Positions 16,703 through 25,970 of a stretch of DNA of 64,000 bases are shown piece by piece. Source of the stretch: Algoriphagus aestuariicola. Its GTDB lineage: Bacteria; Bacteroidota; Bacteroidia; Cytophagales; Cyclobacteriaceae. Location of the stretch: NCBI RefSeq assembly GCF_017254835.1, contig NZ_JAFKCW010000001.1, forward strand, positions 1,229,063-1,293,062. Direction: 5' to 3'. The translations under genes were made by a program, and so were the position numbers. The notes under the pieces were generated by a model. That model did not search any database and had not been told where the DNA came from. It worked only from the letters and a program-made list of their open reading frames with translations. Every line of letters starts with the position of its first letter. Positions within the stretch are counted from its first letter, which is position 1.

Positions 16703-18188
16703 TGCCTCCATTGTTTGGGCCTTGATTTTTTCTTGGTGGAAACCGGCGTTTTCCATCTCCGGATTTGTTTCCCTGGTTTTCGGATTTTGGACTCGGGCCT
16801 TGGTTTTCCGTTTTGGGCCCTGCATTAGGATTTGGAGCTGGTTTGGGTCGGTTTCGGTTTTTGCTCTTTTTCCGTCTGGCCTCATTGCCTTCTTTTTGCT
16901 CCGCTCTGCCAGTCGCCTGGGTGTCTTGGGTCTTTGGCTGAAGAGGGGTGGTAGAGGGCTGATTCTGTCTGTTTTGAGGCTTTTGACCTTGGGGTTTTGC
17001 TCCTTGGGGTTTGGCAGCGGGAGTTCGTGGCTGTTGCGCTGGCTTGGCTGCAACTTCTGTGGTGGCTTGATCTCCCTGAGGTCTGTTTCTTGGTTTTTTC
17101 TTCTTTTTCTTTTTGGAAAACTTCTTGTCCAAAAGCTCAAGTTCACGTGTGGACTGCGCGGCTAAGTCTTCCAAATCAGTTGATTTGTCGACCTGAAGGT
17201 TGAATACCTTGATGCCTTTCTCGTTGAGTATCTGAATTTCCCGAACCCTGTCGCAGGTGATACTATGCCAGTCGTTGTCGTTATTGTAGCTGAACCACAT
17301 CAGTCTTCGGAAGATGTCAGTCTTTTGGAGTTTAGCAGGCCCTGCTTCAGTTTGCAGCGGTTTGTCCACCTGGGGAATGTCTTTGATCGCATCCATATAG
17401 GTGTCCAATTCATAATTGAGGCAGCACTTCAGCCTCCCGCACTGCCCGCTGAGTTTGCCTGGGTTCAATGACAGATTTTGATAGCGAGCAGCAGAGGTTG
17501 TCACGTTTTTGAAATCTACCAACCATGTGGAACAGCATAGCTCCCGACCACACACGCCAATCCCGCCCAACCTACCTGCTTCCTGGCGGAGCGAGATCTG
17601 CCGCATTTCCACCCGGATCTTAAACTCTCCTGCCAAGGCTTTGATCAGTTCCCGGAAATCCACGCGGTCTTCGGCCGAGTAGTAGAAGGTTGCCTTTGAA
17701 TTGTCTGCCTGATATTCTACATCCGACATTTTCATCTGAAGCTTGTATTCTTCCACGATCTGCTTGCAGCGGTAGAGAGTTGGGATTTCGCGGTTTCGGG
17801 CTTCTTCCCACTTTTCCAGATCCTTTTGATTTGCTACGCGGTAGATTCGGGTGATGTTGTCATCATCACGCACCTTGCGTTTTTGCATCTGAAGGCGCAC
17901 CAGTTCGCCTTGGAGGGAGACATAGCCGATATGGTGGCCGTTTGGCACGTCTACGACTACCGGGTCTCCGGTATGAAGGGTCAAGTAGTCGACGTTTCGA
18001 AAGTATTCCTTTCGGCCTCCTTTAAACTTGACCTCTACAATATCAAAATTGTCGACCTGGGGAATCCCCATGTGGGAAAGCCAGTCGAAAGAGTTCATTT
18101 TATTGCAATCGCTCGTGCCGCAGCTGCCATTGTTTTGGCAGCCGCCGGTACCTCCTGAGGAGGTGGAGCAGGTAGTACATCCAGCCAT
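16695..18188 (-). CDS. PSP1-domain protein, RicT/YaaT-like
   Basis: 497 residues. The PSP1 core (about 40-330) carries the conserved cysteine set C213, C218-C219 (CGRELCC) and C250, C255-C256 (CGRLKCC). In Bacillus RicT these cysteines help bind the 4Fe-4S clusters of the RicAFT complex that affects RNA processing. Two additions stand out: a Cys-rich N-terminal leader (C4, C7, C17, C23, C28) and a ~140-residue basic tail of Lys, Pro, Gln and Asn repeats, suited to RNA binding. It lies in a minus-strand run recQ-purD-ricT-gldH with 41 nt to purD and an overlap with gldH. The exact role in Bacteroidota is not established. Confidence 0.88.
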   Translation of the reverse strand: MAGCTTCSTSSGGTGGCQNNGSCGTSDCNKMNSFDWLSHMGIPQVDNFDIVEVKFKGGRKEYFRNVDYLTLHTGDPVVVDVPNGHHIGYVSLQGELVRLQMQKRKVRDDDNITRIYRVANQKDLEKWEEARNREIPTLYRCKQIVEEYKLQMKMSDVEYQADNSKATFYYSAEDRVDFRELIKALAGEFKIRVEMRQISLRQEAGRLGGIGVCGRELCCSTWLVDFKNVTTSAARYQNLSLNPGKLSGQCGRLKCCLNYELDTYMDAIKDIPQVDKPLQTEAGPAKLQKTDIFRRLMWFSYNNDNDWHSITCDRVREIQILNEKGIKVFNLQVDKSTDLEDLAAQSTRELELLDKKFSKKKKKKKPRNRPQGDQATTEVAAKPAQQPRTPAAKPQGAKPQGQKPQNRQNQPSTTPLQPKTQDTQATGRAEQKEGNEARRKKSKNRNRPKPAPNPNAGPKTENQGPSPKSENQGNKSGDGKRRFPPRKNQGPNNGGNE

Positions 18189-18229
18189 AATATATTTACA
18201 GGGCTTTCGCCTCGGTTAGTTCTTTGGGT

Positions 18230-19519
18230 TTAATTCGTCAATTTCAGGATATCCTGACCGATATCCCTGCGATAATAAGCCTTGTTCCAACTTATTTTCC
18301 CAACGGTGTCAAAAGCGTTTTCCAGCGCTTCGTCGAGCCCTTTTCCAAAGCCCGTCACGGCGATTACCCTGCCCCCTTGGTTGACTATTTCTCCTTGGGA
18401 GTTTTTGGAGGTGCCTGCGTGGAAGATCACACTCTTTTCGATATTGTCGGGCAAAGAAATCGGGAAGCCTTTTTCATAGGATCCGGGATATCCCCCGCTT
18501 ACCATGACCACCGTGGTGGCATATTCAGGTGAAATCTCCAGCTCGTATCGGTCCAGCGTACCAGTGGCGATTCCTTTGAGAAGGCCCACAAAATCGCTTT
18601 TGATTCGCGGCAGGACCGCTTCCGTCTCAGGGTCGCCCATGCGGACATTGTATTCGATGACCGATGGCTCGCCATCCTTGTTCATCAGGCCGATGAATAG
18701 GAAGCCTTTGTAGTCGATTTCTTCTTTCTCGAGTCCGGCAATGGTCGGCTTCACGATCTTTTCCTCGACTTTTTTGATGAAGTCCGCATTTGCGAAAACC
18801 ACCGGGCTTACGGCACCCATTCCCCCGGTGTTCAATCCGGTATCGCCCTCGCCGATACGTTTGTAATCTTTTGCCTCCGGCAATATCTTGTAGCTCTTTC
18901 CATCGGTGGCAACGAATACGGAGAGTTCTATTCCAGAGAGAAATTCCTCGACCACGACTTTGGAGGAGGCATCACCAAACTTTGCCTCCAACAGCATTTC
19001 TTTCAGCGAGGTTTTAGCTTCTTCCAAGGTCTGGCAGATTAGCACGCCTTTTCCGGCAGCAAGCCCATCGGCTTTCAATACGATTGGAAGGTTTTGTCTT
19101 TCGAGATAAGCCAATCCCGCTTCTATCTCATTGGTGGAAAAGGTCTCATATGCCGCTGTAGGAACTCCGTTTCGCTGCATAAACCTCTTTGAAAAATCCT
19201 TGCTGCCTTCCAGTGTCGCTCCAAGCTGGGAAGGGCCAACAATAGGGAGTGTGGCGGTATCAGGCTGGGATTGAAGAAAGTCCACTAGTCCCTTGACAAG
19301 TGGTTCTTCAGGGCCGACCACGACTAGATCTACGGATTCGCTCATGACAAAGCCATGTATGGCCTCGAAGTCGTTAATCGAGAGAGGAACATTTTCGGCG
19401 ATGTCGGCGGTACCGGCATTTCCCGGTGCCACGAAAAGCCTCGAGCATTCTGGGCTTTGTACGATCTTCCAAGCAAAGGCATGTTCTCTGCCTCCGCTTC
19501 CCAATAAGAGTATATTCAT
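18230..19519 (-). CDS. purD: Phosphoribosylamine-glycine ligase
   Basis: 429 residues, the usual PurD length. It catalyses the second step of purine synthesis (phosphoribosylamine + glycine + ATP to GAR). The N-terminal domain begins MNILLLGSGGREHAFAWK. ATP-grasp blocks include LKADGLAAGKGV, GGMGAVSP and VIEYNVRMGDPE. The C-terminal domain with VVMVSGGYPG and IFHAGT is intact. It starts 15 nt downstream of recQ and precedes the ricT-like gene, so the four genes likely share a transcript. Confidence 0.97.
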   Translation of the reverse strand: MNILLLGSGGREHAFAWKIVQSPECSRLFVAPGNAGTADIAENVPLSINDFEAIHGFVMSESVDLVVVGPEEPLVKGLVDFLQSQPDTATLPIVGPSQLGATLEGSKDFSKRFMQRNGVPTAAYETFSTNEIEAGLAYLERQNLPIVLKADGLAAGKGVLICQTLEEAKTSLKEMLLEAKFGDASSKVVVEEFLSGIELSVFVATDGKSYKILPEAKDYKRIGEGDTGLNTGGMGAVSPVVFANADFIKKVEEKIVKPTIAGLEKEEIDYKGFLFIGLMNKDGEPSVIEYNVRMGDPETEAVLPRIKSDFVGLLKGIATGTLDRYELEISPEYATTVVMVSGGYPGSYEKGFPISLPDNIEKSVIFHAGTSKNSQGEIVNQGGRVIAVTGFGKGLDEALENAFDTVGKISWNKAYYRRDIGQDILKLTN

Positions 19520-19534
19520 TGACTCGTTTCTTTT

Positions 19535-21712
19535 TTAGTTGGCATGTTCGGAGATGAACTTGATCCGGTAGACCCGCAGTTCGTCTTCTGCAAAGTCCTC
19601 GTCGCCAAGTTCTTCCAATGCCGATTTAATATGATCGCTTTCCGCATTCATGAAATAATCATGGAGAGTTTCTTCCCGCTCCTCGTCCATGATGTGCTGA
19701 ATGTAGTAATCGATGTTTAGTTTGGTTCCGCTATAGATGATCTGCTCGATTTCCTGGAGCAGCTCACCCATTGAGATGTTGAGATTCTCGGCGATCTCAT
19801 CCAGGTCGATCTTGCGGTCAATCTGCTGGATAATCGAAATCTTAACCTTGGATCGGGTTCCGGAGGTTTTTACGACTACTTCAGTGGCAGTCTCAATTTC
19901 GTTTTCCTCCACATAGGCAGTAATCAGCTTCAGGAACGGAGCCCCAAATTTGACAACTTTTCCCATACCTACACCATTTATCTGTGCAAGTTCTTCCCGG
20001 GTGGTCGGGTATACCGTTGCCATTTCTTCGAGGGACGGGTCCTGAAAGATGACATAAGGTGGGAGGTTCTTAGTTTTTGCGACGCGTTTTCGTTCAGCCT
20101 TTAGGAGCTCGAAGAGCTTCTCGTCATAGGCAGGGCCTGTGCTGACTTGGACCTCCACGGTTTCTGCATCCGTGAGTTTTTCATAGTCATGATCCTTATA
20201 CAAATCCACGGAATACGGCGCATCCATAAACTCCAAGCCCTTTTTGGTGATCTTGAGAATGCCATAATTCTCGATGTCTTTTTCCAAAAGGGCCGTAATC
20301 ATCGCCTGGCGTATGACCGAGGTCCAATGCTTTTCCGATTCGGCTTTTCCCTTCCCAAAGACTGGCAATTGGTCGTGCTGATAGCTCTTCACATAGTCGT
20401 CGGTCTCGCCACGGATTACCTTTACCAGATGCTCTAGGCTGAATCGCTCGTTGGTTTGTTTTACCGCTTCCAAGGCAATCAAAAGATCATCCATGCCTTC
20501 AAACGTCTCTCGGTTCCGCTTGCAGTTGTCACAAAAACCGCAGTCCTCGTCCAGTGTTTCCCCGAAGTAGTTCAGGATAAACTTGCGTCTGCAGACACCT
20601 GTCTCCGCATAGGCTGCCATCTCCTGTAAAAGGATTTTGGCATTTTCCCGCTCGGTGACCGCCTTGTCTTTGTTAAACTTGTCCAACTTGATGATGTCCT
20701 CGTATCGGTAAAACATCAAACAATGGCCTTCCAAGCCGTCCCGCCCGGCGCGGCCAGTCTCTTGGTAGTAGCCTTCCAGCGACTTTGGAACGTCGTAATG
20801 GATGACGTAGCGAACGTCCGGCTTGTCGATTCCCATTCCGAAAGCGATCGTGGCGACAATGACATCCAATTCTTCGTTTAGAAAGTCATCCTGGGTTTTG
20901 ATGCGCACTGACGAATCCAGCCCCGCATGATAGGGGGCGGCATTGATCTGGTTGACTTTCAACAGCTCGGCGATCTCTTCGACCTTTTTTCTGCTGAGGC
21001 AATAGATGATTCCCGACTTTCCCTTGTGTTGCTTGATGAATTTGATGAGGGACTTTTTGGACTCATTTTTTACCTTCGGCCTTACCTCGTAGAAAAGGTT
21101 GGTTCTGTTGAAGGATGACTTGAACAAATCAGCCTCTTCCATCTGCAGGTTCCGCTGTATGTCCTGCTGGACTTTGGGCGTAGCTGTGGCGGTCAGTGCT
21201 ATGATTGGTAGGTTTGGAGCGATTTGGCCGACTATGCTCTTGATTTTGCGGTATTCTGGACGGAAATCATGTCCCCATTCAGAGATACAGTGAGCTTCGT
21301 CTATCGCCACAAAGCTCAAGTGCGCCGACTTCAGAAAGGCGATATTGTCTTCCTTGGTGAGCGATTCAGGAGCAACGTAGAGCAGCTTGGTTTTTTTCTT
21401 CAGAACCTCGTTTTTCACCTTGGTCGCTTCTGACTTGGTGAGAGTTGAGTTGAGAAAATGGGCGTTGATCCCCACGGCGTTCAATTGGTCCACCTGGTTT
21501 TTCATCAGAGCGATCAGGGGCGAGATCACGATGGCAGTGCCCTCGGTCACTACAGCTGGCAGTTGGTAGCAGAGCGACTTGCCCGCACCGGTCGGCATGA
21601 TCACGAAGGTGTTGCGATGGTTGAGCAGGTTGTCTACAATGAGCTCTTGGTTCCCACGGAACTGGCTAAATCCGAAGATTTTCTTAAGATCTGCTTTTAC
21701 TTTTTCCTCCAC
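19535..21712 (-). CDS. recQ: ATP-dependent DNA helicase RecQ
   Basis: 725 residues. The 3'-to-5' helicase core has Walker A MPTGAGKSLCYQLP, DEAH (AIDEAHCISEWGHDFRP), SAT-like ALTATAT and motif VI QETGRAGRDG. A zinc-binding RQC region follows with CRRKFILNYFGE and CGFCDNCK, then a winged helix, an HRDC domain (LFELLKAERKRVAKTKNLPP, about 530-610) and a C-terminal helix-turn-helix extension of the type seen in Bacteroidota RecQ. It acts in recombination and replication-fork repair. It is the first gene of the minus-strand run to gldH and diverges from kpsF. Confidence 0.96.
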   Translation of the reverse strand: MEEKVKADLKKIFGFSQFRGNQELIVDNLLNHRNTFVIMPTGAGKSLCYQLPAVVTEGTAIVISPLIALMKNQVDQLNAVGINAHFLNSTLTKSEATKVKNEVLKKKTKLLYVAPESLTKEDNIAFLKSAHLSFVAIDEAHCISEWGHDFRPEYRKIKSIVGQIAPNLPIIALTATATPKVQQDIQRNLQMEEADLFKSSFNRTNLFYEVRPKVKNESKKSLIKFIKQHKGKSGIIYCLSRKKVEEIAELLKVNQINAAPYHAGLDSSVRIKTQDDFLNEELDVIVATIAFGMGIDKPDVRYVIHYDVPKSLEGYYQETGRAGRDGLEGHCLMFYRYEDIIKLDKFNKDKAVTERENAKILLQEMAAYAETGVCRRKFILNYFGETLDEDCGFCDNCKRNRETFEGMDDLLIALEAVKQTNERFSLEHLVKVIRGETDDYVKSYQHDQLPVFGKGKAESEKHWTSVIRQAMITALLEKDIENYGILKITKKGLEFMDAPYSVDLYKDHDYEKLTDAETVEVQVSTGPAYDEKLFELLKAERKRVAKTKNLPPYVIFQDPSLEEMATVYPTTREELAQINGVGMGKVVKFGAPFLKLITAYVEENEIETATEVVVKTSGTRSKVKISIIQQIDRKIDLDEIAENLNISMGELLQEIEQIIYSGTKLNIDYYIQHIMDEEREETLHDYFMNAESDHIKSALEELGDEDFAEDELRVYRIKFISEHAN

Positions 21713-21772
21713 GCGAAGAAGCGGCTTAGTGGGTGATAAATGCCTGTAAACAGGAATGAACGATTAGTTTTA

Positions 21773-21780
21773 TACCTTTG
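21773..21780 (+). promoter_or_regulatory. -7 promoter element for kpsF
   Basis: TACCTTTG matches TAnnTTTG perfectly and lies 30 nt before the kpsF start. A clear -33 TTTG is not visible. Confidence 0.5.
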
Positions 21781-21809
21781 TCCAAAATTAGTGATTAACG
21801 CAGGTAAAA

Positions 21810-22778
21810 TTGAATTTAGCTAAAAATATTAGAAATACAGCCACCCGGGTTTTGCAAAATGAGGCAAACGCGGTCCTAAAATTGGTCGATTGTATAGATG
21901 GCGATTTTGAGGCTTGTGTGGAGAAAATATTGCGTTCCAAAGGCCGCGTCGTCATTACCGGTGTGGGCAAAAGCGCCATCGTCGCAAACAAGATTGTGGC
22001 TACCCTGAATTCCACGGGTACGCCGGCGCTTTTCATGCACGCTGCTGACGCCATCCACGGGGATCTGGGGATGATCCAGGAGGAGGATATCGTGATATGT
22101 ATTTCAAAATCGGGAAATACTCCCGAAATCAAGGTGCTTGTGCCCTTGTTGAAAAAGCTGGGTTCTGTGTTGGTTGCCCTCGTTTCCAATAAAAATTCCT
22201 ACCTCGCCGAGGAGGCGGATTTTGTCCTCGACGCGACTATAGGTGAGGAAGCCTGTCCGCACAACCTTGCGCCGACGACCAGCACCACTGCCCACATGGC
22301 TTTGGGGGATGCGCTCGCCGTCTGTCTCTTGGAGGCGAGGGGTTTTACTTCGGATGATTTCGCGAGATATCACCCTGGCGGATCGCTTGGAAAGCAGCTC
22401 TACCTAAAAGTCGGTGATGTGCTTTCAAAAGGGGTGGTGCCGGTCGTTTCGGAAGGCGCTGATGTCCGCGAGGTGATCATAGAGATCTCAGGAAAGAGAC
22501 TCGGCGCTACCGCGGTAGAGGATGCTGAAGGCAGGCTCACCGGTATCATCACCGATGGGGATTTGCGGAGGATGTTGGAGAAAACCCTGGACATCCATAA
22601 TCTCACCGCAAAGGACATCATGACGGTAAATCCCAAAACAATATCAAAAGACGAATTTGCCATTCGTGCCCTCAATCTGATGCGCAATCACAATATCACC
22701 CAATTAGTCGCTCTGGATGGGGGAAAAATCGGGGGTTTTGTCCATATTCATGACTTGATGAAAGAAGGCATAGTTTAA
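21810..22778 (+). CDS. Arabinose-5-phosphate isomerase, KpsF/GutQ/KdsD type
   Basis: 322 residues: an SIS sugar-isomerase domain (about 30-175; ITGVGKSAIVANKI, ISKSGNTPEI, PTTSTTAHMALGDALA) followed by two CBS modules (about 205-260 and 270-320). It interconverts ribulose-5-phosphate and arabinose-5-phosphate, the first step to Kdo for lipopolysaccharide. The start is TTG 21810: no in-frame ATG or GTG precedes the conserved LAKNIRNTATRVLQ helix, and a promoter element ends 30 nt upstream. manC starts 5 nt downstream, so both sugar-nucleotide genes form one transcript for surface polysaccharide synthesis. Confidence 0.93.
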   Translation: MNLAKNIRNTATRVLQNEANAVLKLVDCIDGDFEACVEKILRSKGRVVITGVGKSAIVANKIVATLNSTGTPALFMHAADAIHGDLGMIQEEDIVICISKSGNTPEIKVLVPLLKKLGSVLVALVSNKNSYLAEEADFVLDATIGEEACPHNLAPTTSTTAHMALGDALAVCLLEARGFTSDDFARYHPGGSLGKQLYLKVGDVLSKGVVPVVSEGADVREVIIEISGKRLGATAVEDAEGRLTGIITDGDLRRMLEKTLDIHNLTAKDIMTVNPKTISKDEFAIRALNLMRNHNITQLVALDGGKIGGFVHIHDLMKEGIV

Positions 22779-22783
22779 CTCTC

Positions 22784-23860
22784 ATGCAAGATAGACCCTA
22801 TATCGTGATTATGGCTGGAGGAATCGGATCCAGATTTTGGCCATATAGCAGAAACAGCCGCCCCAAACAATTTTTGGATATCCTCGGGGTTGGCAGAAGT
22901 CTTCTGCAGATGACTTACGACAGATTTTTGGAGATTGCGCAGCCAGATCGTTTCTATGTGGTGACCAACCAGATGTACCACGATCTTGTAATGGAGCAAT
23001 TGCCGGATCTGAAGCCGGAGCAGATTCTCACCGAACCACTACGACGAAATACTGCCGCCTGCGCAGCTTATGCGGCATATAAGATAAACGTCGTAGATCC
23101 GGAGGCGACGCTGATCGTTACGCCTGCGGACCAACTCATACTCCAGGAAAACAAGTTTATCGCCACCATCAAGAAAGCCGTGGAAGCCGCCAAGGTCAAG
23201 GGTCGATTGATCACCCTGGGCATCAGGCCCAACCGGCCGGATACAGGCTACGGATACATCCAATACCATGAAAATGAAGATGGCGACTGTGCGATGAAGG
23301 TCAAGACTTTCACCGAAAAGCCGAATATCAAGCTGGCAAAAACCTTTTTGGAAAGCGGTGATTTTGTGTGGAACTCGGGGATGTTTGTATGGAAGGTAGC
23401 CAGCCTTTTGGATGCCTTTCATGAGAACATGCCTGACGTGGCTGATGCTTTTGAGGAAGGCAGGCACCATTTTGGCCAGCCCACGGAGCAGGAGTTTATC
23501 TTCAGGGCCTATTCATTGGTGAAAAATGTGTCACTTGACCTCGGCATCATGGAGAAGTCCGACAACGTCTACGTGATTTTGGGAGACTATGGCTGGTCTG
23601 ATGTAGGATCTTGGATTAGCCTCCACGGTTTGCGGGAAAAGGATGAAAACTCGAACGTCATCGAGGCAAATACCTTACTTTTTGATACAAAAAACTGTTT
23701 CATCAAAACCGACAGCGACAAGCTAGTGGTCGTAGAAGGCTTGGACAACTACCTGATCAACGAAACAGAAAATGTGCTTTTGATCTGTAAATTGGACGGC
23801 GAGAAAAAGTTTAGGGACTTCGTAGCAAACGCCAAGAAAAAAGGGGAGGACTTCATCTGA
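22784..23860 (+). CDS. manC: Mannose-1-phosphate guanylyltransferase
   Basis: 358-residue nucleotidyltransferase making GDP-mannose from GTP and mannose-1-phosphate. The activation loop MAGGIGSRFWP..SRPKQF and the sugar-binding segment FTEKPNIKLAKTFLESG..VWNSGMFVW are typical, as is DYGWSDVGSW. It is the short form without the C-terminal phosphomannose-isomerase domain, as usual in Bacteroidota. Located 5 nt after kpsF; GDP-mannose feeds exopolysaccharide and glycoprotein synthesis, which fits the GT117 mannosyltransferase candidate at 27434-30418. Confidence 0.95.
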   Translation: MQDRPYIVIMAGGIGSRFWPYSRNSRPKQFLDILGVGRSLLQMTYDRFLEIAQPDRFYVVTNQMYHDLVMEQLPDLKPEQILTEPLRRNTAACAAYAAYKINVVDPEATLIVTPADQLILQENKFIATIKKAVEAAKVKGRLITLGIRPNRPDTGYGYIQYHENEDGDCAMKVKTFTEKPNIKLAKTFLESGDFVWNSGMFVWKVASLLDAFHENMPDVADAFEEGRHHFGQPTEQEFIFRAYSLVKNVSLDLGIMEKSDNVYVILGDYGWSDVGSWISLHGLREKDENSNVIEANTLLFDTKNCFIKTDSDKLVVVEGLDNYLINETENVLLICKLDGEKKFRDFVANAKKKGEDFI

Positions 23861-23924
23861 AATCCCCCCTTTGCTTTATGCAGCTAACAGTAAGCTTCGG
23901 CCTCCAACTTTGGGCCAAAACTTG

Positions 23925-24701
23925 CTATTTTTTTCGTTGTCTGATGGCTTCGTAGATTGCCACACCTGCTGACACTGAGACATTCAAACTTTCGATGTTT
24001 CCAGCCATAGGGATTTTGACTTTGTCGTCGACGATTCCCATGATTTCCTGTGAGATCCCATCTTCTTCAGATCCCATCACCATAGCTACGGGAGAGGAAA
24101 AGTCAGCTTCGTACATGGACTTTTCTGTTTTTTCGGTGATCGCCACCAGCGTAAGCCCCATTTTTTGCAAGTCCCTGCAGGCATAGAAAAGATTGCGAAC
24201 GCGGGCTACAGGAAGGAAGTTCAGCGCTCCGGCTGAGGTTTTGACGGCATCGGAATTGATCTGCGCGCTGCCTTTCTCGGGGATCACTATGGCATCCACG
24301 CCAGCGCATTCCGCAGTACGGGCGATCGCACCAAAGTTTCTTACGTCCGTGATATGATCCAAAACAAGAACAAGAGGAGATTTCCCGATTGCAAAGCAGT
24401 TGTCGATCACGTTGTCCAAGGAAGCGTAGGCGATCGAGGACATCTGTGCGATCACACCTTGGTGATTCTTTCTGGTGATTCGGTTAAGCTTTGCGTCCGG
24501 TACACGGACGACTGGGATTTTCTCTGACTTGCATAGCTGCAGCAATTCCTTGATCAGGTCGTTGTTTAGTTCTTTTTGAACCAAAACCTTATCGATTTCT
24601 TTGCCAGCATGGATGGATTCCATCACCGCGCGGGTACCGAATATAAAATCTTTGTCAGTGGCTCCTTTTTCGATCAGAAAGCCATCCTTCCGCTTCTCCA
24701 T
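23925..24701 (-). CDS. rlmB: TrmH/SpoU-family RNA 2'-O-methyltransferase (RlmB-like)
   Basis: About 258 residues. An N-terminal substrate-binding domain (FIFGTRAVMESIHAGKEIDKVLV) is followed by the SPOUT catalytic domain with its three motifs: LDHITDVRNFGAIARTAE, MVMGSEEDGIS and IPMAGNIESLNVSVSAGVA. RlmB methylates the ribose of G2251 in 23S rRNA; specificity here is inferred from overall similarity. ATG 24701 is chosen over ATG 24722 because it gives the normal N-terminus length. Either start lies inside the end of the GWxTD gene, so translation is probably coupled to it. Confidence 0.9.
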   Translation of the reverse strand: MEKRKDGFLIEKGATDKDFIFGTRAVMESIHAGKEIDKVLVQKELNNDLIKELLQLCKSEKIPVVRVPDAKLNRITRKNHQGVIAQMSSIAYASLDNVIDNCFAIGKSPLVLVLDHITDVRNFGAIARTAECAGVDAIVIPEKGSAQINSDAVKTSAGALNFLPVARVRNLFYACRDLQKMGLTLVAITEKTEKSMYEADFSSPVAMVMGSEEDGISQEIMGIVDDKVKIPMAGNIESLNVSVSAGVAIYEAIRQRKK

Positions 24702-25909
24702 TGGGAAATGTTTTTGAACCAAACGGGCTGATAGGCTCGGGATCGGTTCAGGGTGTAGAAATGTGGACTGAGTATGGTCTTAGCCCGCGCAAAGGTAAAC
24801 CTAATTTTCGAGCTCGCGTCCATTCCGGCATAAGTCCACACTTCCCGGTCCAGGTAGAAGTTTACCTCCTGGGGAGGACCCATCACGATGTAGACCATTC
24901 CGCGGTCCGTTTTCCAGCCTTCCTTGAAGTCGGTGAAAAGGATGTTTGCAAATTCTACCATTCTAAAATAGTTGCGGATCAATTCTTTGGCAGTCTCCGG
25001 ATTGCGCGTCAAGGAGATCCAATACTCATCCAGGGCCTTTTTTTTGTCCTCGGCCAAGATCAGTGCTTCATGCTCCTTTCTGGTCGATATATAGGTCACC
25101 ATCTGAATCATTTCCTCCCAATCCTTGACTTTGGGAAAGGATTCATGGGTGGTCTTAAGGAGAATTCCTGATGAAGCTGCAGTATCGGTCTGGAAAAAAT
25201 AGTATCCCTCCTCATTGAGTTGTTTTGGGATATTGGAAAGAAAGTCTCCCATTTTGATCACGTTCAGTTCCTTTGGAATGTCTGATGGGCGGGTTTCCAT
25301 GGGGGGAAAGGGAACGTCGAAAGACATCGGATAAAAGAATGCGTGAATAGAGGGAGAACTCACAGTCTTGAACAGCAGGGATTCCTCTTTGTTCAGGTAG
25401 TTTTGGTCAAAAGGCACTTCGTTGGCATAGTAGGCACCGAAGTCCGGCTGGCCTAAGACATAGGCGCTCTTCAGATCGATATGGTAGACATATTCATCTC
25501 CTTGTCGTGTATCCACCACCGTCAGCATCGCAATGGCCGTCTCTTGGCTTGCAGGGATATCCACCTCTTGGTCAAAGATCCAATGCCTTTCGGTATCAGC
25601 CCTCAGATCGTCTTGGCCCAAAGTCTTGGTCTGCTCTGCTGTGATTTCCTTGTCGTAGGAGTCCAAGATGGCGTAACTGAAGGTGAAATCGGAGAAATTT
25701 GGATTTTCTTCGATTTTCTCGACTACAAATTGGACTTTGAACCGGTCAGGGGCGGTTTTTATTGGGATTACCTTTAGCCCCAAGCGGGAATAAAGGGAAT
25801 ACCTGAGTGCCTGGTCGGTTGAGGCAAGCGTTTTTTGAGCGTGTGAAGTTTGGTATATGGATAGAAAGCAAAGGAAAAAAAAGAGGTGTAGGGGGGTGAT
25901 TCGATTCAT
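24674..25909 (-). CDS. GWxTD-domain exported protein
   Basis: 411 residues with a signal peptide ending near SHAQ. A ~200-residue beta-rich middle region precedes the GWxTD domain (about 305-400), whose namesake reads FKEGWKTDRGMVYIVMGPP followed by WTYAG. Such proteins are common in Bacteroidota and related phyla and are periplasmic or surface-associated; their role is not known. The 3' end overlaps the rlmB start by 28 nt, an arrangement that suggests a shared transcript. Only 61 nt separate its start from the divergent methyltransferase. Confidence 0.85.
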   Translation of the reverse strand: MNRITPLHLFFFLCFLSIYQTSHAQKTLASTDQALRYSLYSRLGLKVIPIKTAPDRFKVQFVVEKIEENPNFSDFTFSYAILDSYDKEITAEQTKTLGQDDLRADTERHWIFDQEVDIPASQETAIAMLTVVDTRQGDEYVYHIDLKSAYVLGQPDFGAYYANEVPFDQNYLNKEESLLFKTVSSPSIHAFFYPMSFDVPFPPMETRPSDIPKELNVIKMGDFLSNIPKQLNEEGYYFFQTDTAASSGILLKTTHESFPKVKDWEEMIQMVTYISTRKEHEALILAEDKKKALDEYWISLTRNPETAKELIRNYFRMVEFANILFTDFKEGWKTDRGMVYIVMGPPQEVNFYLDREVWTYAGMDASSKIRFTFARAKTILSPHFYTLNRSRAYQPVWFKNISQWRSGRMAF

Positions 25910-25942
25910 TGGGTCTTAATCTCGGTTTTTAAAAATTAGACT

Positions 25943-25950
25943 TACTTTTG
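25943..25950 (+). promoter_or_regulatory. -7 promoter element for the methyltransferase gene
   Basis: TACTTTTG matches TAnnTTTG perfectly, 20 nt upstream of ATG 25971, in the short divergent spacer with the GWxTD gene. Confidence 0.5.
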
Positions 25951-25970
25951 CCAAAATACTAAAATTCCGA

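Noticed and set aside
16712-17146. N-terminal extension of gldH
   Set aside because: It is another frame of the low-complexity ricT-like tail; the lipoprotein signal begins at 16702.
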